Source: Deltaproteobacteria bacterium (lineage in GTDB: Bacteria > Desulfobacterota > Syntrophobacteria > BM002). Taken from it: a DNA stretch of 41,880 nt. Positions 32,972 through 41,585 of the stretch are shown here, one piece after another (positions within the stretch are counted from its first letter, which is position 1; every line of letters begins with the position of its first letter). The DNA is taken from positions 3,025,034 through 3,066,913 of the forward strand of contig CP070689.1 of assembly GCA_020353155.1 (NCBI GenBank), given 5' to 3'. A model generated the notes under the pieces. The model was not told where the DNA came from. It did no database searches and saw nothing but the letters and a program-made list of their open reading frames with translations. The translations under genes and the position numbers were made by a program.

Positions 32972-35900
32972 TTACTCTTCCATCCAGTATGCCTTTTCAG
33001 TTTTTGTTGCACCGGGGTTTTCCTGGACCACAACCTCGATCGACCCTGTGCTCGTCTGAATGAATGCCTTGGACCCCTTTTCCTTTCCAGTGTGGATATT
33101 GGGAGTAACGGTGAGGCCTTTGCCCAAAGCTATCTGCCTGTATACTTCCGGGTTCCCCTGACCGTCCGTGTTGCCACTGTTGAGCCCGATTATGGATCGA
33201 GTAAAGGCAGTTCCGGTTTTATAGTAGAGAGCATAGAGATTACTGAAACCCTCAAATTCACAGGCATCACTGTCAGGCATATAGGTGGTGAAGGTTAATA
33301 TATCACCCAATAGGGTGGGCTGCCCCAGGTTTCTTTCGTTGGCCAGAGCAAAATCGAGATACCAGCCCTTTTTAGAGTCCACGGCGCTCTGGAGTTCATC
33401 GAAATCGTCTTTGCCATCGCTGTTGGAATCACTTATGTTTGCACAATCTATCATGTTTCCGGCGCCGTCGTCGCACATTACCAATCCACCCTCGAACACC
33501 ACAACGTCGCTCACATCCAACATCTTGTTCTGATCAACCTTTGTCCAGGTCGGATTGCCCCCGGCGTCCAGGGGCTCTTTGAGCCCAAAGTAGGACTGCT
33601 GGTCGGAATAAGTTATGTCTGCTCTATTGAAAAACCGCCCTGTGCCGAAGAAAACCCAGATATTTCCGTCTTTGTCCCGCCCGACCGCAGGAGCCGCTGT
33701 TATCGGCTTTTGCGCATCGAAGAGGGTCGAGTCAGGATTCCAGTTGTTTGGATTCAGATCGTCTTCTATCACTATCCGCCGCATTTTGCCCTTGTAAACG
33801 GCAAAATCTTTAATGGTGCCGAAATAGACCACATCGGTCTTGTAATCCAGGTCTAGATCCACCGAGACTATGTCCGAGACAAAGGAGGTCTTGTCATAGG
33901 TTTCATAAACTGCAGGTGGGGAAGTCCCGCTTTGGTCCTTAAGTGCAGGTTTCTGGGCCATTTCTTTGAGATCAATCACATAGATCCTACTATCTTGACT
34001 GCTGGTTGCAGTGGTCATGTCCGTGGGGCCTGATCCCAGAACCAGGTACCAGTCATTGGCTGATAATGTATCCTTGGGGTCCATGACCACGACTGCCGGG
34101 TAGCTGGTGGTGTAGCCGAGATCATCGAAGGTAATCTCCGCCAGCACCCTGGGCTTCGTCTCCGGGTTGGTAATATCCAATACGATATAGGCGGACTGCA
34201 TTTGCTTATCCAGACCAGATGAATCAGGGGTTCCATCGTGATCCATGTCCGTCTTGAGCTTGCCGCCGCCGAAACGCATACCAACAACCAAAACAGTGCC
34301 CCAGCCGTAGGGGTGGTCCGCGTCGGGCGTAAATATCTTGGCATCAAACACTTTCGGTTTCAGATCGATATAGGGGATATGGGTGTAGTTGGGATCGGTT
34401 AGCCAGTAAAGGTGCGGGAGGAGATTATGAGGGATGTAGGCCCACAGTTCTGTCCCCAGGGGATATTGGGCCTCGCCGCCTCCCGGGTTTTGCAAGTCAA
34501 AGCCCTTGGTGGCGATGTTGAAGAATCCAGCATTGTAGGCGTGGAGCATGCCGTCATTGCCACCCACATAGACAACATTTCGCCTCTTTTTGTATTTGAC
34601 GAAAAAGGCCTGATAGGTTGAATCCTTATAGATCAGGTCGTAGTCTTCAGAAGGCCTTCCCACAAGGGTCGGGGTGGAGTGAACCACATCTCCCATGCGC
34701 CAGGTCTCGAGAGTTCCGTCGCAGTCGTAATCAACCTGCCGGCTCCTCATTGCCGGGATGATAGAATTGGGGAGGCTGGAATCCTGATTTTGATCCTCGC
34801 CTCTTATGTAGTTGATTTGCCTATCAATCTGGGTGCTAACGTAGCTATTCCAATCGCTTGAATCTATACCTGGGGGGGGATCGCTTGCCGAATAGGCAAA
34901 AGGGATGTAAGGGTGCAGGTAAGGCGAGATCTTTGTTTTGTTTGCCGTAGTAAAATCTACCTGCTCGCTGCCATCAGCCTTTGGCACCATATCCCCATCC
35001 TCGTCGATAAAGGTAAAAATGTACCTTCTCTTCTGGGTGTCGTTATTATATGGCGATCTCTGTAGATTGGTGACCAGAGTCGTATCATTCAACCAGTCGT
35101 TTGATGTCCAGATATATTTGATATCACTCATGCCGAACTTGGTGCCTGTAAGCTCAGCAGCATCGAGTCGGCCATTATTATTCGTGTCGGTAAATTCACC
35201 TGGATCCAGTTTGCCGTTACCATTGGTATCGGTGAATTTGTAGATGTCGGTTCCGTCATAGACGATGATTTGGTCGGTGGCCAAATCGAGAGTGCTATTG
35301 CTGTTGCTGTCTTCCCTCATATTGCCGTAAGAGTCCACGAACAGGGCGTGAACCTGACCCACCCAGGAGACCGCCTTTGTCTGAGCGTTGAGGCAGTTGG
35401 CGTCGTTGTAATAGGGATAGAAGATGGACTGATACACCCCTCCTTCTCCCGAGCGCGTATTGGAGATAACCGACGCCGCGGTGCCGGAGCTTGCCCTTTT
35501 GAGGATGTCGGTGAAGGCCCTGTTTAGGGAAGCTACCAGTTTTTCGGGATCGGAAGCCAGAACGTAATTATCCGGCAAGCCGTCAGCATCCGCGTCCCAT
35601 TCTGCTGTGAGGTTGGGCTCGTAGGGGTTGCCGTCACCGTTGGTGTCCAGAAAATCCTTTTCCACAAAGCCGCCGTATTTTCCGGTGAGCCAGAGCATGT
35701 TCATCTCACCCTTGTAAGGGGTTGAGGAATACTCCTGGGTGTCCATCATGTAGGTGGTGATGGACTGCTTTCCGGGAAAGCCGTCGGCAGCAGTGTCAGG
35801 CCTTATGTCCTGGGTATTGGCGTAATAAGCCAAGCCGGCGACATACCAGGAGTTGTGCTTTGTACCGCCATAGGGGCCGGCGACCAGGCCAAGTCCTGGG

Positions 35901-37468
35901 ATGGTTTTCAGGTCGTTAACCCAGTCGCATTTGGTGGGAGTACAACCGACGTACCACTGGGTTCCATTTATCCCCTGCAGTTCACCCACGGTATTGGTGA
36001 GGGTGGTGACGCTGTAGTCGGGGTCGGCATTTGCCGGCTCACCGTAGTCACCCCAGGTTAGATCATCGGTGCCATCATTGTCGTAGTCCGCATCAGTGAA
36101 GGAAGTCCCGGGCAGTCGCTTGTCCACGTGGGGGAAGGCATCGTTAATCCCGATAATGTAATTCTTCTGGCAACTGTACTGGATGGGATCATCCCAGCTG
36201 GTGATTACCGGAAAGCCGTCTTTAAAGGCAGCAGGTATGGGGTCGATCACTCCGTCAATATGATAATCATTGTTTCCGTCCAGGAAATTGGCCGTGGGCC
36301 CCCGATTCTTGTAATAGTTCAGACACTCGTAGTAGAGTTCACTCACGGGATCTTTGGATTTGTAACCATTCCTGCCAAATCTGTTGAGATAATTAATAAC
36401 CCCGCTGTATTGCACGTCCGGGTCAGCGGGCTTCATATTGTCCGGGTCGACGATGAAAACACCGTCCTCGTCGTACTCTTGCTTAGTGTTATTCGATCCG
36501 TCGGGATTTTTCGGGCCGATATACTTCATGTTGGCCCTGAGCACGCCCCCCTCTCTTTCCCTGACACTGTCCAGGAGGTACCCCATGGCGGCAAAACGCA
36601 TCCTATCGGCATTTTTCTGCATCAGACCCTCGGGCTTGTAGTAGCCGCCGTATTCGATACAATTCTCCTCCAGCCCCTGGGTGGGGTCGCACACCTTGAC
36701 CCTGGTGTAGTAGGTGCCTTTGGTGTTGTTTAGGTTCCGGTAGTCAGTGTTGTCACAGCACCAGTCAAAGAGGGTAAACCTATAGTCATGGTTGTAGATG
36801 TAAATTGTACTCTCACTGAAAGGGGTCACCGTGCTGGGGGCGACGTTATATGAAGCGTCCAACACCTTGACCGGCCATACGCCAGTCTTGAATGCCATGA
36901 ACCTTTCGTAGTCAACATTGGATCTCTCCAGGACAGTCTCCGGGGTGGTAGAATCCTTCAAACTCTCATCCACATGGCGGTATCCACCGGTGAGCGCCCA
37001 GCGGAGTTCGTCTATGGCGCTCATGGTGGCCCAGTTGAGAAAGTTGCCGCTCCACCTGCCTAGCTTGCCGGTGCAGGAGTAGTCACTGTTGGTAGAATCC
37101 ACAGGCTCAAAGCGTCCGCTGTTTTCTTTGTAACACTTGTTGGGATCGAAATAGCCGATGTATTTTCTGGTCGTTTTATAACATTTACCTATTGACTTCC
37201 CGCTAATAGTAACCCTGCCGTCACAGTCATAGACGTCCAAATAATCTCCATCACCATTGGCATCCACCTGTTCATCATTGTAAGCAGCTCCCGCTGTGGG
37301 CCACTCAACGGAGAGATCCAAAAGCACGTTGGCGTCCGCCCCCCGCAAGACAAACGGGGGTATCTGGACATATTTCGACATGTCCGCAACACCGGCAAAG
37401 GCTGACGCGGCCATAGACATTATGATCAATCCTGCGAGTAATAATATTTTCAAGCTACGACGTTTCAT
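32972..37468 (-). CDS. pilY1: PilY1-type protein, cassette B, with degenerate VWA MIDAS
   Basis: A 1498-residue exported PilY1 homologue. After a signal peptide (to SAFA, about residue 25) comes the region of the VWA first strand, ANVLLDLSVEW; the DxSxS triad here reads D51-L-S53-V-E55, so the last Ser is lost. The middle keeps SCQKNYIIGINDAF. EF-hand-like loops (DTNGNGKLDPGE, DTNNNGRLDAAE) lie centrally. The C-terminal propeller has VVYVGGNDGMLHAYNAG and SNLYALYYKTG. It ends cassette B and is followed by a strong terminator. Longer than cassette A PilY1 by ~390 residues. Confidence 0.92.
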   Translation of the reverse strand: MKRRSLKILLLAGLIIMSMAASAFAGVADMSKYVQIPPFVLRGADANVLLDLSVEWPTAGAAYNDEQVDANGDGDYLDVYDCDGRVTISGKSIGKCYKTTRKYIGYFDPNKCYKENSGRFEPVDSTNSDYSCTGKLGRWSGNFLNWATMSAIDELRWALTGGYRHVDESLKDSTTPETVLERSNVDYERFMAFKTGVWPVKVLDASYNVAPSTVTPFSESTIYIYNHDYRFTLFDWCCDNTDYRNLNNTKGTYYTRVKVCDPTQGLEENCIEYGGYYKPEGLMQKNADRMRFAAMGYLLDSVREREGGVLRANMKYIGPKNPDGSNNTKQEYDEDGVFIVDPDNMKPADPDVQYSGVINYLNRFGRNGYKSKDPVSELYYECLNYYKNRGPTANFLDGNNDYHIDGVIDPIPAAFKDGFPVITSWDDPIQYSCQKNYIIGINDAFPHVDKRLPGTSFTDADYDNDGTDDLTWGDYGEPANADPDYSVTTLTNTVGELQGINGTQWYVGCTPTKCDWVNDLKTIPGLGLVAGPYGGTKHNSWYVAGLAYYANTQDIRPDTAADGFPGKQSITTYMMDTQEYSSTPYKGEMNMLWLTGKYGGFVEKDFLDTNGDGNPYEPNLTAEWDADADGLPDNYVLASDPEKLVASLNRAFTDILKRASSGTAASVISNTRSGEGGVYQSIFYPYYNDANCLNAQTKAVSWVGQVHALFVDSYGNMREDSNSNSTLDLATDQIIVYDGTDIYKFTDTNGNGKLDPGEFTDTNNNGRLDAAELTGTKFGMSDIKYIWTSNDWLNDTTLVTNLQRSPYNNDTQKRRYIFTFIDEDGDMVPKADGSEQVDFTTANKTKISPYLHPYIPFAYSASDPPPGIDSSDWNSYVSTQIDRQINYIRGEDQNQDSSLPNSIIPAMRSRQVDYDCDGTLETWRMGDVVHSTPTLVGRPSEDYDLIYKDSTYQAFFVKYKKRRNVVYVGGNDGMLHAYNAGFFNIATKGFDLQNPGGGEAQYPLGTELWAYIPHNLLPHLYWLTDPNYTHIPYIDLKPKVFDAKIFTPDADHPYGWGTVLVVGMRFGGGKLKTDMDHDGTPDSSGLDKQMQSAYIVLDITNPETKPRVLAEITFDDLGYTTSYPAVVVMDPKDTLSANDWYLVLGSGPTDMTTATSSQDSRIYVIDLKEMAQKPALKDQSGTSPPAVYETYDKTSFVSDIVSVDLDLDYKTDVVYFGTIKDFAVYKGKMRRIVIEDDLNPNNWNPDSTLFDAQKPITAAPAVGRDKDGNIWVFFGTGRFFNRADITYSDQQSYFGLKEPLDAGGNPTWTKVDQNKMLDVSDVVVFEGGLVMCDDGAGNMIDCANISDSNSDGKDDFDELQSAVDSKKGWYLDFALANERNLGQPTLLGDILTFTTYMPDSDACEFEGFSNLYALYYKTGTAFTRSIIGLNSGNTDGQGNPEVYRQIALGKGLTVTPNIHTGKEKGSKAFIQTSTGSIEVVVQENPGATKTEKAYWMEE

Positions 37469-37511
37469 GGCAATCCACCTTCTTCAACAGGAAAGTTTAT
37501 GGTCCTTGCTG

Positions 37512-37862
37512 CTACATTTCTTCGTCCAGAACCTCGATCTTGCGCACGACACCACCTTTCAAGGTCACTCTCGCTTTGGCCACCCAGCCCACATCTCCAA
37601 GGGTCTTGAAGTTCACCTTGAAAGCCCCGAGGAGACGGCCTGTTCGATCATAGTCCATGAGCCAGTATTCAGTTTCGAAACCGTATTTGCTTTTTAAATC
37701 TTTGTCGCTGCTATTGATGAGCTTGTACTGGGTATCATCCATTATGATGTAGTCTTTGGTTATCCGTTCAATGGTGCCTACCTTTATGGTGGTTTTTCCT
37801 GCCACGAAAGCGGGGCCACTGAGCACCATGACGACCAGGAAAATGATGGTAGTTTTTTTCAT
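37512..37862 (-). CDS. Small secreted protein, partner of PilY1 cassette B
   Basis: A 116-residue exported protein. The ATG at 37862 follows AAGGAGA; an upstream Met does not. A signal peptide (IIFLVVMVLSGPAFVAG) precedes a beta-rich domain with GTIERITKDYIIMDDTQYKL. It resembles the small proteins beside the other two pilY1 genes in size, export and strand pattern, but here it lies upstream of pilY1 (43 bp) rather than downstream. Function unknown. Confidence 0.75.
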   Translation of the reverse strand: MKKTTIIFLVVMVLSGPAFVAGKTTIKVGTIERITKDYIIMDDTQYKLINSSDKDLKSKYGFETEYWLMDYDRTGRLLGAFKVNFKTLGDVGWVAKARVTLKGGVVRKIEVLDEEM

Positions 37863-37943
37863 AACCGGTCTCCTTGACAAGAGCTCAAACGATTTTCGGT
37901 CGTCGATCTATAATCTTCCACAGACACCTGGTTTGTCCCCTTT

Positions 37944-38549
37944 TTACATCACGTGTCTCCAGCCAAGGAGGACCATTACTGCAGTGTCGCGGACATCGCG
38001 ATGCTGGGCTCGGACGTCAAAGATTATCCAGGCGCCTCCTCCTCCTGCTCCCTTCCCCTTTCCCTCATATCCAGACGCCAACTGGACCGCGCTTCCGGTT
38101 GACAGCTGCGAGTTGCCGACAATCTTGAGATTGGTGTGGGGAACACTGGTGTCGAGGATAAAAGGATTGGCAGTGGGATCGACAATTGCACTTAGCGGGA
38201 TGACCGCATCTTGATTAGTATCTGAAGGAATGGGGTCTATGCCAGCATCGGTATCACGGTTCAGGTAAAGATCTCCTTTGATGATGCCTATGTTTCCTCT
38301 CGTTGAATAATCGGTCCAATTTCGGTCTTCAATATTTTGCTCTATCAACTCACTGCCCACTGCGGTTCCACCATCAGCCGCAAAGAAGGAGCTTTTGTAA
38401 AGTTTGTCATTCCCCGAAATCTGCAGCTCTACGGTAGAGGTTGTTGTTGATGATATGCCAAGCAGCGTGAGCACCACCAGCATTAGAAGGGCAACGATCA
38501 ATGCGCTTCCCCGCTGGTTGTTGAGAAAGGAAAAAGGATGCATGTTCAT
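37944..38549 (-). CDS. pilX: PilX-type minor pilus protein, cassette B
   Basis: A 201-residue protein with the PilX opening: NNQRGSALIVALLMLVVL, then STVELQISGNDKLYKSSFFAADGG, the standard PilX/GspK-like region after the helix. A Gly-rich segment (GKGKGAGGGG) lies near the end. It follows pilV by about 23 bp and precedes the small secreted protein. It is the counterpart of the 30070 gene. Confidence 0.9.
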   Translation of the reverse strand: MNMHPFSFLNNQRGSALIVALLMLVVLTLLGISSTTTSTVELQISGNDKLYKSSFFAADGGTAVGSELIEQNIEDRNWTDYSTRGNIGIIKGDLYLNRDTDAGIDPIPSDTNQDAVIPLSAIVDPTANPFILDTSVPHTNLKIVGNSQLSTGSAVQLASGYEGKGKGAGGGGAWIIFDVRAQHRDVRDTAVMVLLGWRHVM

Positions 38550-38572
38550 CTCCTGCCATGTATTTGCGGATC

Positions 38573-39055
38573 CTAAATGATGTCCGCTTTCATAAAGTCG
38601 ACTGTAGCTCTTTTAGATGCATGCCTGTCAGTCCATTGAACAGTTACTCGAATGGTTTTGATGTTGTTAATTGGTTCATCCACAGCCACATTCCAATAAA
38701 TGGTATATCTGCCACTGGTTGCCCAATTATCTGCGATTACGTTACCACCTCCATCGACCGTATCGTCCAGGCCAAAGTTGCCCCCATCGTCATCAACGCC
38801 GTCGTCATCAACATCCTGGTTGGTTCCGTTGTTATCTGTATCACTAAGGTCTGTGTGGTTGTAATCAAGGCCGATCAATTCTTCTATTACATCTTGGGCC
38901 AGGTTAATTCCCTCAGTAATGCCAATGGCTTGTGAATTGCCCTTGATTGACGTGGCCTGCATGGTAGCGACTGCCAGAAGCCCGAAAGACAGAATAGCGA
39001 TGGCAATAAGAATTTCCAGGAGGGTAAAGCCTGCTTCTTTCTTTGGAGAGTTCAT
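38573..39055 (-). CDS. pilV: PilV-type minor pilin with Asp-rich insert, cassette B
   Basis: A 160-residue prepilin: leader MNSPKKEAG, helix FTLLEILIAIAILSFGLLAVATMQ, then ATSIKGN. The head holds an Asp/Asn/Gly-rich insert (DTDNNGTNQDVDDDGVDDDG, about residues 72-91) of calcium-loop type that the cassette A homologue lacks. It follows pilW by 36 bp. Confidence 0.92.
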   Translation of the reverse strand: MNSPKKEAGFTLLEILIAIAILSFGLLAVATMQATSIKGNSQAIGITEGINLAQDVIEELIGLDYNHTDLSDTDNNGTNQDVDDDGVDDDGGNFGLDDTVDGGGNVIADNWATSGRYTIYWNVAVDEPINNIKTIRVTVQWTDRHASKRATVDFMKADII

Positions 39056-39091
39056 TTTAAAGACCCTTCTTTTAAAACTTCTTGTCGTAAG

Positions 39092-39940
39092 TTACAGGGT
39101 CATGTTCCTGCATGAAATAGCCGTAGTAAAAAGACGGCGCCTGAAATTGTCGTTATATTGGAGCTGTTGATTACTGACAACATATACGCTTGAATTAGTA
39201 AAACCCCGATCCACTTTTCCGGTTCTCGCAAGTAACCATATCTTCACAGCCCTTATTCTGCTGATATCTACTTGAGAGGCCAAGGCTACTCCAGCGGTGC
39301 TATCATTAGTATCAATAACTCCATCATCATTTGTATCAAGATTTATGTCCAAAATGCCGTCGCCATCTGAGTCAATTGCCCAAATTATATGGCCACCGGC
39401 TGAAACGTCCACTTGGTCGTCGCCATCATTATCGAAGGCATAGGCAAATCCAACCTCGTCGATATAGTCCGCCACCGGCTGGACGCCGCCGCCGGCATCT
39501 CTAACTAGTCTTGGATTATTAGCATCGCTAGTATCTAGAGAATAAGTAATATTCTCGTTGGCATCGGTTACATCGCCATCACTAATGATGGGCTCATCAA
39601 TCTCATCTACGGTACCGTCAGCATCGTTATCGATGCCATCGTTGATATCGAATGTAAAATTTATACTGTTCGAGCCTGCACTTACGATGCCCGCATCAGC
39701 AAGTTCCGATGGATCATAGCCGGCAATTCTTATATCTCTCGCCATCATATAGAGGGCTGCACGGAGGTTCTGCTGCATTTCCGCCACCACTTCCTGAGAG
39801 ACATAGGAATCCTGTTGTGATTTGAAAGTCGAGTAGAGGGCAGCCATGACAATTACAGCCATTGCCATGGCAACCAGGAGTTCCACCAGTGTGAACCCCT
39901 GTTGAAGATTCCCTGATTGTTTTTTGTGCGGTTTGCCCAT
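39092..39940 (-). CDS. pilW: PilW-type minor pilin with calcium-type loops, cassette B
   Basis: A 282-residue prepilin: leader ending LQQG, helix FTLVELLVAMAMAVIVMAAL, then MMARDIRIAGYDPSE, the PilW signature. The head is enlarged by several Asp-rich loops (DNDADGTVDEID, DNDGDDQVD, DSDGDGILD, DTNDDGVIDTND) resembling EF-hand or thrombospondin type 3 calcium motifs. It lies 45 bp after the FimT-like gene. In cassette A the order of pilV and pilW is the opposite. Confidence 0.93.
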   Translation of the reverse strand: MGKPHKKQSGNLQQGFTLVELLVAMAMAVIVMAALYSTFKSQQDSYVSQEVVAEMQQNLRAALYMMARDIRIAGYDPSELADAGIVSAGSNSINFTFDINDGIDNDADGTVDEIDEPIISDGDVTDANENITYSLDTSDANNPRLVRDAGGGVQPVADYIDEVGFAYAFDNDGDDQVDVSAGGHIIWAIDSDGDGILDINLDTNDDGVIDTNDSTAGVALASQVDISRIRAVKIWLLARTGKVDRGFTNSSVYVVSNQQLQYNDNFRRRLFTTAISCRNMTL

Positions 39941-39985
39941 AGAGCGTTTTCCCTCAAGCCGGGTTAAATGGGAACCACCATCTAT

Positions 39986-40510
39986 CTATATAGGTCCATT
40001 CAAGCTAATCGCACCAGCCGGTGACAGAACGACATTGTATGTCCTGTTTCCATTGGTCAAAAACACAGTACCACCGGGTCCAATCGGAAACCCCCTGTTA
40101 CTGATTTGAAAGGTAGTTATGGGAGTAGTAGGAGGAGTTAGAGTCACGTTGGCAGGCATGGTCATCTTTCTTATGGTCTGGCCGCTGATGATGACCTCAC
40201 ACTTACCAACGCCCTTACCTCCCTCGGTGAGTTGGACCGATACCGTTGCGTTTCGCTTGGCCGCCTCCACCCGGGCAAACTGAAAGTTGGACACCACTTC
40301 TCTTGCCGCAGTTTTGAGATAGACATTGGCTTTCCAGTCGTAGAGATTTAGAGTGGTAACAATAGCCAGAATGCCTATGATGGCAACGATGACTATCAGC
40401 TCAAGGACAGTAAAACCCTGGGCAGAATATCTATGAATTGCAGGTTCTCTTTTCGACAAGATGCGACTCTGTGCCAATGAAAATGCCACCAGTAACGGTC
40501 TCTCCATCAT
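39986..40510 (-). CDS. FimT/GspH-type minor pilin, first gene of cassette B
   Basis: A 174-residue prepilin. AGAGGA lies 7 nt before the ATG at 40510. A ~31-residue leader precedes AQG-FTVLELIVIVAIIGILAIV, followed by FQFARVEAAKRNATVSV, the usual FimT/GspH region. A Gly/Pro-rich head ends the protein (SNRGFPIGPGGTVFL). It heads cassette B, which is driven by a sigma-54 promoter about 70 bp upstream. Confidence 0.9.
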   Translation of the reverse strand: MMERPLLVAFSLAQSRILSKREPAIHRYSAQGFTVLELIVIVAIIGILAIVTTLNLYDWKANVYLKTAAREVVSNFQFARVEAAKRNATVSVQLTEGGKGVGKCEVIISGQTIRKMTMPANVTLTPPTTPITTFQISNRGFPIGPGGTVFLTNGNRTYNVVLSPAGAISLNGPI

Positions 40511-40579
40511 CTGCTGGTCCTCTAAATCGCCTCAACAGCTGAACCTAACACCATTTTTACCTTTCGCTCCCCCAATCAC

Positions 40580-40595
40580 AGCAAATTCTATGCCA
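40580..40595 (-). promoter_or_regulatory. Sigma-54 promoter of cassette B
   Basis: The minus strand reads TGGCATAGAATTTGCT, the same as at 32393-32408, with GG-N10-GC. The predicted start is near 40569, about 59 nt before the first ATG. Confidence 0.82.
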
Positions 40596-40659
40596 CTAAA
40601 AAGAGATAATAATTGCCAATAAGAGAGAAAGGAGTCAAAGGACTGGAGCAAAAAAATCA

Positions 40660-40679
40660 TGTAATAACAAGCTATTACA
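40660..40679. promoter_or_regulatory. Dyad TGTAATA-N6-TATTACA, candidate enhancer site (B)
   Basis: Perfect 7-bp arms with spacer ACAAGC, 65 bp upstream of the sigma-54 element. The arms match copy A exactly. Confidence 0.6.
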
Positions 40680-40736
40680 AGTTTATGTCCGAGAGGATGA
40701 AATTTTCCTTTGCCCTCCGGTTCTATGGAAGAATAA

Positions 40737-40804
40737 GGTGATTTTTACAATAATTTAATAGTTATTTAACTTTTTTAATAGTAAAACTTATAAGAATGCC
40801 CCTA
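40737..40804. promoter_or_regulatory. 68-bp near-invariant block with 20-bp-spaced direct repeats (B)
   Basis: It differs from copy A at three of 68 positions. TTTAATAGT occurs at 40754-40762 and 40774-40782, 20 bp apart as in copy A. Confidence 0.5.
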
Positions 40805-40860
40805 GATCCCCCTTTCGAAAAGGGGGACTTTGGTGTTTGGATAACCTTACCGTACGCTCC

Positions 40861-40977
40861 CGTCATTCCGGAATCCGCCAGGGGCTGATATCCGGAATCT
40901 AGCTAGATTTCAATACAGTCTTATTTTTGCTGGATCCCGGCTCGCGTCCGCCGCGGGCGAACTTGGCCGGGATGACG
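40861..40977. repeat. ~117-bp palindromic intergenic element
   Basis: The ends CGTCATTCCGG (40861-40871) and CCGGGATGACG (40967-40977) are inverted repeats with one wobble. Inside are ATCCGGAATC-type and GGATCCCGG words and a CCGCCGCGGGCG hairpin. It resembles widespread intergenic palindromes rather than a gene. Confidence 0.65.
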
Positions 40978-41101
40978 AAGTGTGACATGGTCTTTGGCAG
41001 GGGGGTATTCAATGGTCTTAATCAGACAATCTCTTTCGCAAGCGAAGATTGCTCCTAGAGGAATCATTAGTAGTGTAGGAACAGCCTCCCGGCTGCGAAC
41101 C

Positions 41102-41416
41102 TTACTTCAATACTATGATTGTGGTGTATTTGATTTTTTCCTTGGCTTTTCCCTTTGGGTCGGCGGTCTTTTCACCTATGATCTTGATTTCAATTCCACC
41201 CTTTAGATCAGCAAAGGTGAGAAGTGTGCCATCCTGAGCCTGAATGACGATATCTTCGTCAAATTTGTATATTTTCCCACCGACCTCGTATATGCGATCT
41301 TCCTGGGCGTAATCACCGATGACTCCCTGAATTTCGATAGTTTTATTGGGTTCTCCCGTGGCGAAGCTAGGGATGAGCAAGAGGGTCAGGAACAAGATGA
41401 ATATATTCTTTTTCAT
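41102..41416 (-). CDS. Small secreted protein, partner of PilY1 cassette C
   Basis: A 104-residue exported protein. AGGAG precedes the ATG. A signal peptide (FILFLTLLLIPSFATG) is followed by a beta-rich domain (GVIGDYAQEDRIYEVGGKIYKFDEDIVI) with alternating hydrophobics and a basic C-terminus. Its arrangement just downstream of a pilY1 gene matches cassette A. The family is not recognised; an OB-like or pilus-accessory fold is a guess. Confidence 0.75.
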   Translation of the reverse strand: MKKNIFILFLTLLLIPSFATGEPNKTIEIQGVIGDYAQEDRIYEVGGKIYKFDEDIVIQAQDGTLLTFADLKGGIEIKIIGEKTADPKGKAKEKIKYTTIIVLK

Positions 41417-41460
41417 TGATAGGTACTCCTAACAGACGTTAGTTTGCTGCGCTCCCTATA

Positions 41461-41575
41461 GGAATGTTGGAATACTGGAATGGTGGAATAATGGGTGCAG
41501 AGTAACTGAGCGGCCTAATAATAGCTTTTTGGCTTTTCCTCCCAATATTCCATTGTTCCAACATTCCATCATTCC
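41461..41575. repeat. Period-8 array with inverted arms after pilY1 C
   Basis: The left arm is GGAATGTT, GGAATACT, GGAATGGT, GGAATAAT (41461-41492). The right arm is AATATTCC, ATTGTTCC, AACATTCC, ATCATTCC (41544-41575), unit-by-unit reverse complements in large part. It separates pilY1 C from its small secreted partner gene. Confidence 0.82.
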
Positions 41576-41585
41576 GGTAGCGCCA

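Larger units (their letters stand above)
40580..40803 (-). repeat. Duplicated cassette leader, copy B
   Basis: Homologous to 32393-32618 along its length, with the same order of sigma-54 element, dyad and conserved block. Confidence 0.85.
40511..41101. other. 590-bp spacer between PilY1 cassettes C and B
   Basis: It contains the cassette B leader (40580-40803), a hairpin at 40808-40826 (CCCCCTTT, CGA, AAAGGGGG) that may end cassette C transcripts, and a palindromic element at 40861-40977. No gene was seen. Confidence 0.8.

Noticed and set aside
40808-40826. Hairpin CCCCCTTT/AAAGGGGG as an intrinsic terminator
   Set aside because: No U-tract follows on either strand; noted only as a hairpin in the spacer.
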